Position numbers and translations under genes: made by a program | NCBI GenBank assembly: GCA_002503545.1 | Contig: DARY01000034.1 | Span: 10,961 to 47,146 of the forward strand | Length of the DNA: 36,186 bases | DNA from: Candidatus Methanomethylophilus sp. UBA78 | GTDB lineage: Archaea > Thermoplasmatota > Thermoplasmata > Methanomassiliicoccales > Methanomethylophilaceae | Reading direction: 5' to 3' | Notes under the pieces: model-generated | What the model saw: the letters and a program-made list of their open reading frames with translations, nothing else | The model's database searches: none | What the model was told of the DNA's origin: nothing | Shown: positions 33,548 through 36,186 of the stretch, in pieces | Numbering within the stretch: position 1 is the first letter of the stretch | Layout: every line of letters begins with the position of its first letter

Positions 33548-33895
33548 GTGGCCGAATTCGTCTGCACCATGTGCGGTTTCTCCTACCGCGAGGAGAGGGG
33601 GAGACCGGGCGAGGGCATATCCCCCGGGACCGTCTGGAAGGAGATTCCCGGCGGCTGGGTCTGTCCCATGTGCGGGTCGCCGAAGAACATCTTCAGGCTC
33701 CGCGGGGACGGCCGTTCCGGGGGAGGGGCGGACGGGACGTCGGACAGGAGAGATACCATGGCTAAATACGAATGCGGCAACTGCGGGTACATCTACGACG
33801 AGGAGAAGGAGGGCGTGAAGTTCGCCGACCTCCCCGACGACTGGGTCTGCCCCGAATGCGGCGCCGACAAGAGCGAGTTCGAGCTCGTGGAGTGA
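33548..33895 (+). CDS. Tandem two-domain rubredoxin
   Basis: From GTG 33548 the 115-residue frame holds two rubredoxin domains: CTMCGFSYREERG with WVCPMCGSPKNIF, then CGNCGYIYDEEKEG with WVCPECGADKSEF. A flexible linker (DGRSGGGADGTSDRRD) joins them. GAGG lies 8 nt before the GTG. An internal ATG at 33759, after GGAGAGATACC, would give a separate 45-residue rubredoxin starting MAKYEC, like the first gene. Both full and internal products may be made. It is part of an operon with the first rubredoxin. Confidence 0.85.
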   Translation: MAEFVCTMCGFSYREERGRPGEGISPGTVWKEIPGGWVCPMCGSPKNIFRLRGDGRSGGGADGTSDRRDTMAKYECGNCGYIYDEEKEGVKFADLPDDWVCPECGADKSEFELVE

Positions 33896-33903
33896 ACCCT
33901 CCG

Positions 33904-33919
33904 CCCGGGCATGCCCGGG
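33904..33919 (+). terminator. Palindrome after rubredoxin genes
   Basis: CCCGGGC, AT, GCCCGGG is a 16-nt perfect palindrome 9 nt after the stop, followed by AAAACATCCTT. It is probably the 3' end of the rubredoxin transcript. Confidence 0.5.
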
Positions 33920-34010
33920 AAAACATCCTTAACCCGCATGCGGTGCTTGTCCGCATCGAACTATACTATTGATAGCATTAAATACGGGCCAGACGCTACT
34001 GTTTTCCACC

Positions 34011-34559
34011 ATGTCTATAGTAGCCATAGTATCGAGCCCGCGCAAGAATGCGAACACCGACACTCTCGTGACCGCCGCGGCCGAAGGTGCGAAGGAGAAC
34101 GGCAAAGACGTCCAGATATTCCACCTCAACGTCCTCCGGGACAAGAGGGGATGCCAGGGCTGCAACTCCTGCAAGGCGAACGGCGGTAAGTGCGTGACCA
34201 GGGACGACCTGACCGCGGTCCTGGACGCCGTCAGGGATTCGGAGGGAGTGATCCTGTCCTCGCCCGTCTACTTCGGGGAGGCCTGCGGACAGTACAGGAT
34301 GCTGGAGGACAGGTTCTACGGCTTCCTCACGGCCGACTTCGGTGCCAGTTTCGCACCCGGGAAGAAGGTCGCCGTCATAACCACCGCCGGTACGGCCGGG
34401 GCCGACAAGCTCGCCGACAAGATGGAGGGCACGATGAAGAAGTACTTCAAGTGCGAGTCCGTCGGTAAGCTGGCCGTGGTCACCAACAACGAAGCGGAAT
34501 TCTCGGCCAAGCACGCGGACGTCCTCGAGCAGGCCAGGGCCCTCGGGAAGAAGTTCTGA
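34011..34559 (+). CDS. Flavodoxin-like NAD(P)H-dependent FMN reductase / Fe-S flavoprotein
   Basis: The 182-residue protein starts MSIVAIVSSPRKNANTDTL, the FMN-phosphate loop of the NADPH-dependent FMN reductase/iron-sulfur flavoprotein family, then GCQGCNSCKANGGKCVTRDD with four Cys and SSPVYFGEACGQYRMLEDR around the flavin. It probably passes electrons in oxidative-stress defence with the rubredoxins just upstream. ATTAAATAC about 33 nt before the ATG is a TATA-like box. A strong terminator follows. Redox partner is inferred from position. Confidence 0.85.
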   Translation: MSIVAIVSSPRKNANTDTLVTAAAEGAKENGKDVQIFHLNVLRDKRGCQGCNSCKANGGKCVTRDDLTAVLDAVRDSEGVILSSPVYFGEACGQYRMLEDRFYGFLTADFGASFAPGKKVAVITTAGTAGADKLADKMEGTMKKYFKCESVGKLAVVTNNEAEFSAKHADVLEQARALGKKF

Positions 34560-34563
34560 ACGC

Positions 34564-34589
34564 GGAGGGGGCCTGCGCCCCCTCCTTTT
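34564..34589. terminator. Strong terminator between flavodoxin gene and valS
   Basis: GGAGGGGGC and GCCCCCTCC form a perfect 9-bp stem with a CTGC loop, followed by TTTT on the plus strand. It lies just before the valS stop, so it can also end the convergent valS transcript. Confidence 0.8.
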
Positions 34590-34596
34590 GGGGATC

Positions 34597-36186
34597 TCAC
34601 TGCTCGATGACGAGCAGTGCGTCCCCGCACTGCACGGTGGAGACCTCCCTCCCGTCGAGGGACAGGGATTTCCGGACCTCGAAGAACTCGGGCCCCATCT
34701 TCACCTTCTGGCCGTCCGCATCCAGGGTGACGGCGCCTTCCGCGATCATCGCGGCCAGTTCCCCGGCGGGGATCCTGCCGAGGGCCGCCACGATCGCCTT
34801 CGCCCTGTCCTTGAAGGCCGGTCCCAGTTTGGCGTACACGGGTTTGACCGAGGTGACGGTCTCGACCAGGTCCGCCCTCTCGGCGATGGCCAGGGTCTTA
34901 GCCCTGACGCCCTGCCTGATGTCCTCCCCGGACATCCTGTACATGGCGGAGTCCCCTCCGACGATCTCCAGTCTGGATATGTCGGCTCCGACGCCGATCT
35001 TCCTCTCGGCCTTCCAGGCGCGGACGGCGGCGATGAACCTGGCCGCCGTGTCGCCGGCCTCCACCGCCTTTTCGTCGACCTCCTCGGGCTCGGGCCAGGA
35101 GGTGAGGTGTATGGACCTGGCGCCGTTGAATGCCGCATAGCGGGTCTGGTAGATCTCCTCGGCGATGTGCGGCATGAAAGGTGCCAGCATCTTGACCGCA
35201 TCCAGGAAGACGGTGTAGAGGGCGTACCTGACGGCCTCGTCGTCCCTGTTCTTCACCATCTCGACGTAGTCGTCGGCGAAGACGTGCCAGATGAAGTCCT
35301 CGATGTACTTCATGGCCTTGTCGAACTGGTAGACCTCGAAGTTCTCGGTGACGTTTTTGATTGTCTGGGACAGTTTGCTGAGGATCCACCTGTCGGAGCT
35401 CCTGAGCTCCGCAGGCCTCTCCGGGGCCGCCTTCAGGCCCTCGAAGTACCTGCCCACGAACTGACCCAGGTTGTAGACCTTGATGCAGATCTTCTTGCCG
35501 CGGACGACGTCCTTCTCCCTGAAGGCGTGGTCGATGCCCAGGGAGCAGGTGGCCGCGTAGTACCTCAGCGCGTCCGCGCCGTAGTTCTCAAGGATGGGCA
35601 GGGGGTCGATGACGTTGCCGGCGGACGTGTGCATGGGGGTCCCGTCGGGGGCCATTATGAAGCCGTGGATCATGATGTCGTTCCACGGTTTCGACTCCTT
35701 GATCTGCTCCGACCTGAGGATGGAGTAGAAGGCCCACGTCCTGATGATGTCGTGGCTCTGCGGCCTGAGGGACATGGGGAACAGCCTCCTGTGGAGTTCT
35801 GGGTCCCTCTCCCAGTAGGTGTTGTAGAGGGAGGACCCGGACGAGTCCATCCAGGTGTCGAACACGTCGGTGCAGCCGACCAGCTCGCCGCCGCACTCGG
35901 GGCACCTGTCCGCCGGCGCGGCGTCGGTAGTGGGGTCCACGTACCTCCTCGCCTGCTCCTCGGTGGCGCAGACCGCATGCCCGCACTTGGCGCACTCCCA
36001 CACGGGGATGGGCGTGGCGAAGATCCTCTGCCTGGAGAGGACCCAGTCCCACTCCAGGGACTTCGTCCAGTCCTCCAGCCTGACCTTCATGAACTCGGGG
36101 TACCAGTTTATCTCGCCGGCCCTCTTCAGAATGGCGTCCTTGAAGGTGGTGGTCCTGAGGAACCACTGGGGGACCTGCAGGAACTC
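34597..36186 (-). CDS. valS: Valyl-tRNA synthetase, 5' part outside window
   Basis: The visible C-terminal 529 residues carry DWTKSLEWDWVLSRQRIFAT, VFDTWMDSSGS, LRPQSHDIIRTWAFYS and NYGADALRYYAATC, the archaeal ValS pattern. A zinc-type CAKCGHAVC…CPECGGEL knuckle is present. The anticodon-binding domain follows (DRWILSKLSQTIKNVTENFE). The KMSKS loop reads PMHTSAGN, a degenerate form lacking the first Lys. The C-terminus has no obvious long coiled-coil tail. The gene begins beyond 36186 on the minus strand; the ATG at 36090 is internal. It charges tRNA-Val. Confidence 0.9.
   Translation of the reverse strand, partial: EFLQVPQWFLRTTTFKDAILKRAGEINWYPEFMKVRLEDWTKSLEWDWVLSRQRIFATPIPVWECAKCGHAVCATEEQARRYVDPTTDAAPADRCPECGGELVGCTDVFDTWMDSSGSSLYNTYWERDPELHRRLFPMSLRPQSHDIIRTWAFYSILRSEQIKESKPWNDIMIHGFIMAPDGTPMHTSAGNVIDPLPILENYGADALRYYAATCSLGIDHAFREKDVVRGKKICIKVYNLGQFVGRYFEGLKAAPERPAELRSSDRWILSKLSQTIKNVTENFEVYQFDKAMKYIEDFIWHVFADDYVEMVKNRDDEAVRYALYTVFLDAVKMLAPFMPHIAEEIYQTRYAAFNGARSIHLTSWPEPEEVDEKAVEAGDTAARFIAAVRAWKAERKIGVGADISRLEIVGGDSAMYRMSGEDIRQGVRAKTLAIAERADLVETVTSVKPVYAKLGPAFKDRAKAIVAALGRIPAGELAAMIAEGAVTLDADGQKVKMGPEFFEVRKSLSLDGREVSTVQCGDALLVIEQ

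Noticed and set aside
1..36186. CRISPR arrays, insertion sequences, rRNA genes
   Set aside because: No regularly spaced direct repeats, transposase genes or rRNA segments were seen.

Overview
The window is a piece of a methanogenic archaeon of the order Methanomassiliicoccales, almost certainly family Methanomethylophilaceae and close to Candidatus Methanomethylophilus alvus. The evidence is a complete methylamine-methanogenesis island with four in-frame amber (UAG) codons, a tRNA-Pyl lacking a nucleotide between acceptor and D stems, an N-terminally truncated-type PylS of 275 residues, pylC, pylD and ramA. From memory, the PylS is very like M. alvus PylRS but not identical, so this is probably a related species or strain. 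Archaeal traits elsewhere are TATA-like boxes about 25-30 nt before starts, leaderless genes, an archaeal-style valyl-tRNA synthetase and GGTGA-type ribosome binding sites.

Layout. 1-6000, housekeeping/accessory: a DUF1848 protein (5' end outside the window), a BASS-like transporter, an EFR1-type flavodoxin-ferredoxin, a UbiA/MenA prenyltransferase with a UbiE/MenG methyltransferase, and an M18 aminopeptidase. 6100-23150, methylamine and pyrrolysine island: APC permease; mtbC-mtbB(UAG)-mttB(UAG)-mttC; a DMT-type permease with two small downstream genes; mtmC-mtmB1(UAG); mtmB2(UAG); pylT (tRNA-Pyl); pylS-pylC-pylD-ramA. 23150-28120: a DbpA/CsdA-type DEAD-box helicase, and a convergent ChlI/ChlD-like AAA+ chelatase pair. 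28150-29180: a chain of small minus-strand genes, the first of which looks broken. 29570-36186: tRNA-Gly(GCC), a DUF1846 protein, a YbaK-family deacylase, a second DEAD-box helicase, rubredoxins, a flavodoxin-like protein, and valS (start outside the window).

How the island works. Permeases are predicted to import methylamines. MttB, MtbB and MtmB, each with pyrrolysine at its UAG, transfer a methyl group from tri-, di- and monomethylamine to the corrinoid proteins MttC, MtbC and MtmC. RamA reductively reactivates oxidised corrinoid. PylC and PylD perform the last two steps of pyrrolysine synthesis, and PylS charges tRNA-Pyl. pylB and the methylcorrinoid:CoM methyltransferase mtbA are not visible here.

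The most interesting new observation is at the pylC and pylD starts. Neither has an ATG/GTG/TTG at the position homology requires. pylC appears to begin at CTG, pylD at ACG, each just after a strong ribosome binding site. A six-codon upstream ORF with its own ribosome binding site ends in UAG one nucleotide before the pylC start, which suggests a pyrrolysine-dependent feedback switch. Other points: a small minus-strand gene with an in-frame UAG and an apparent T-run frameshift, a YbaK gene without a stop where expected, three consecutive rubredoxin domains, alternative hairpins in the mtbC upstream gap, and a degenerate KMSKS motif in ValS.
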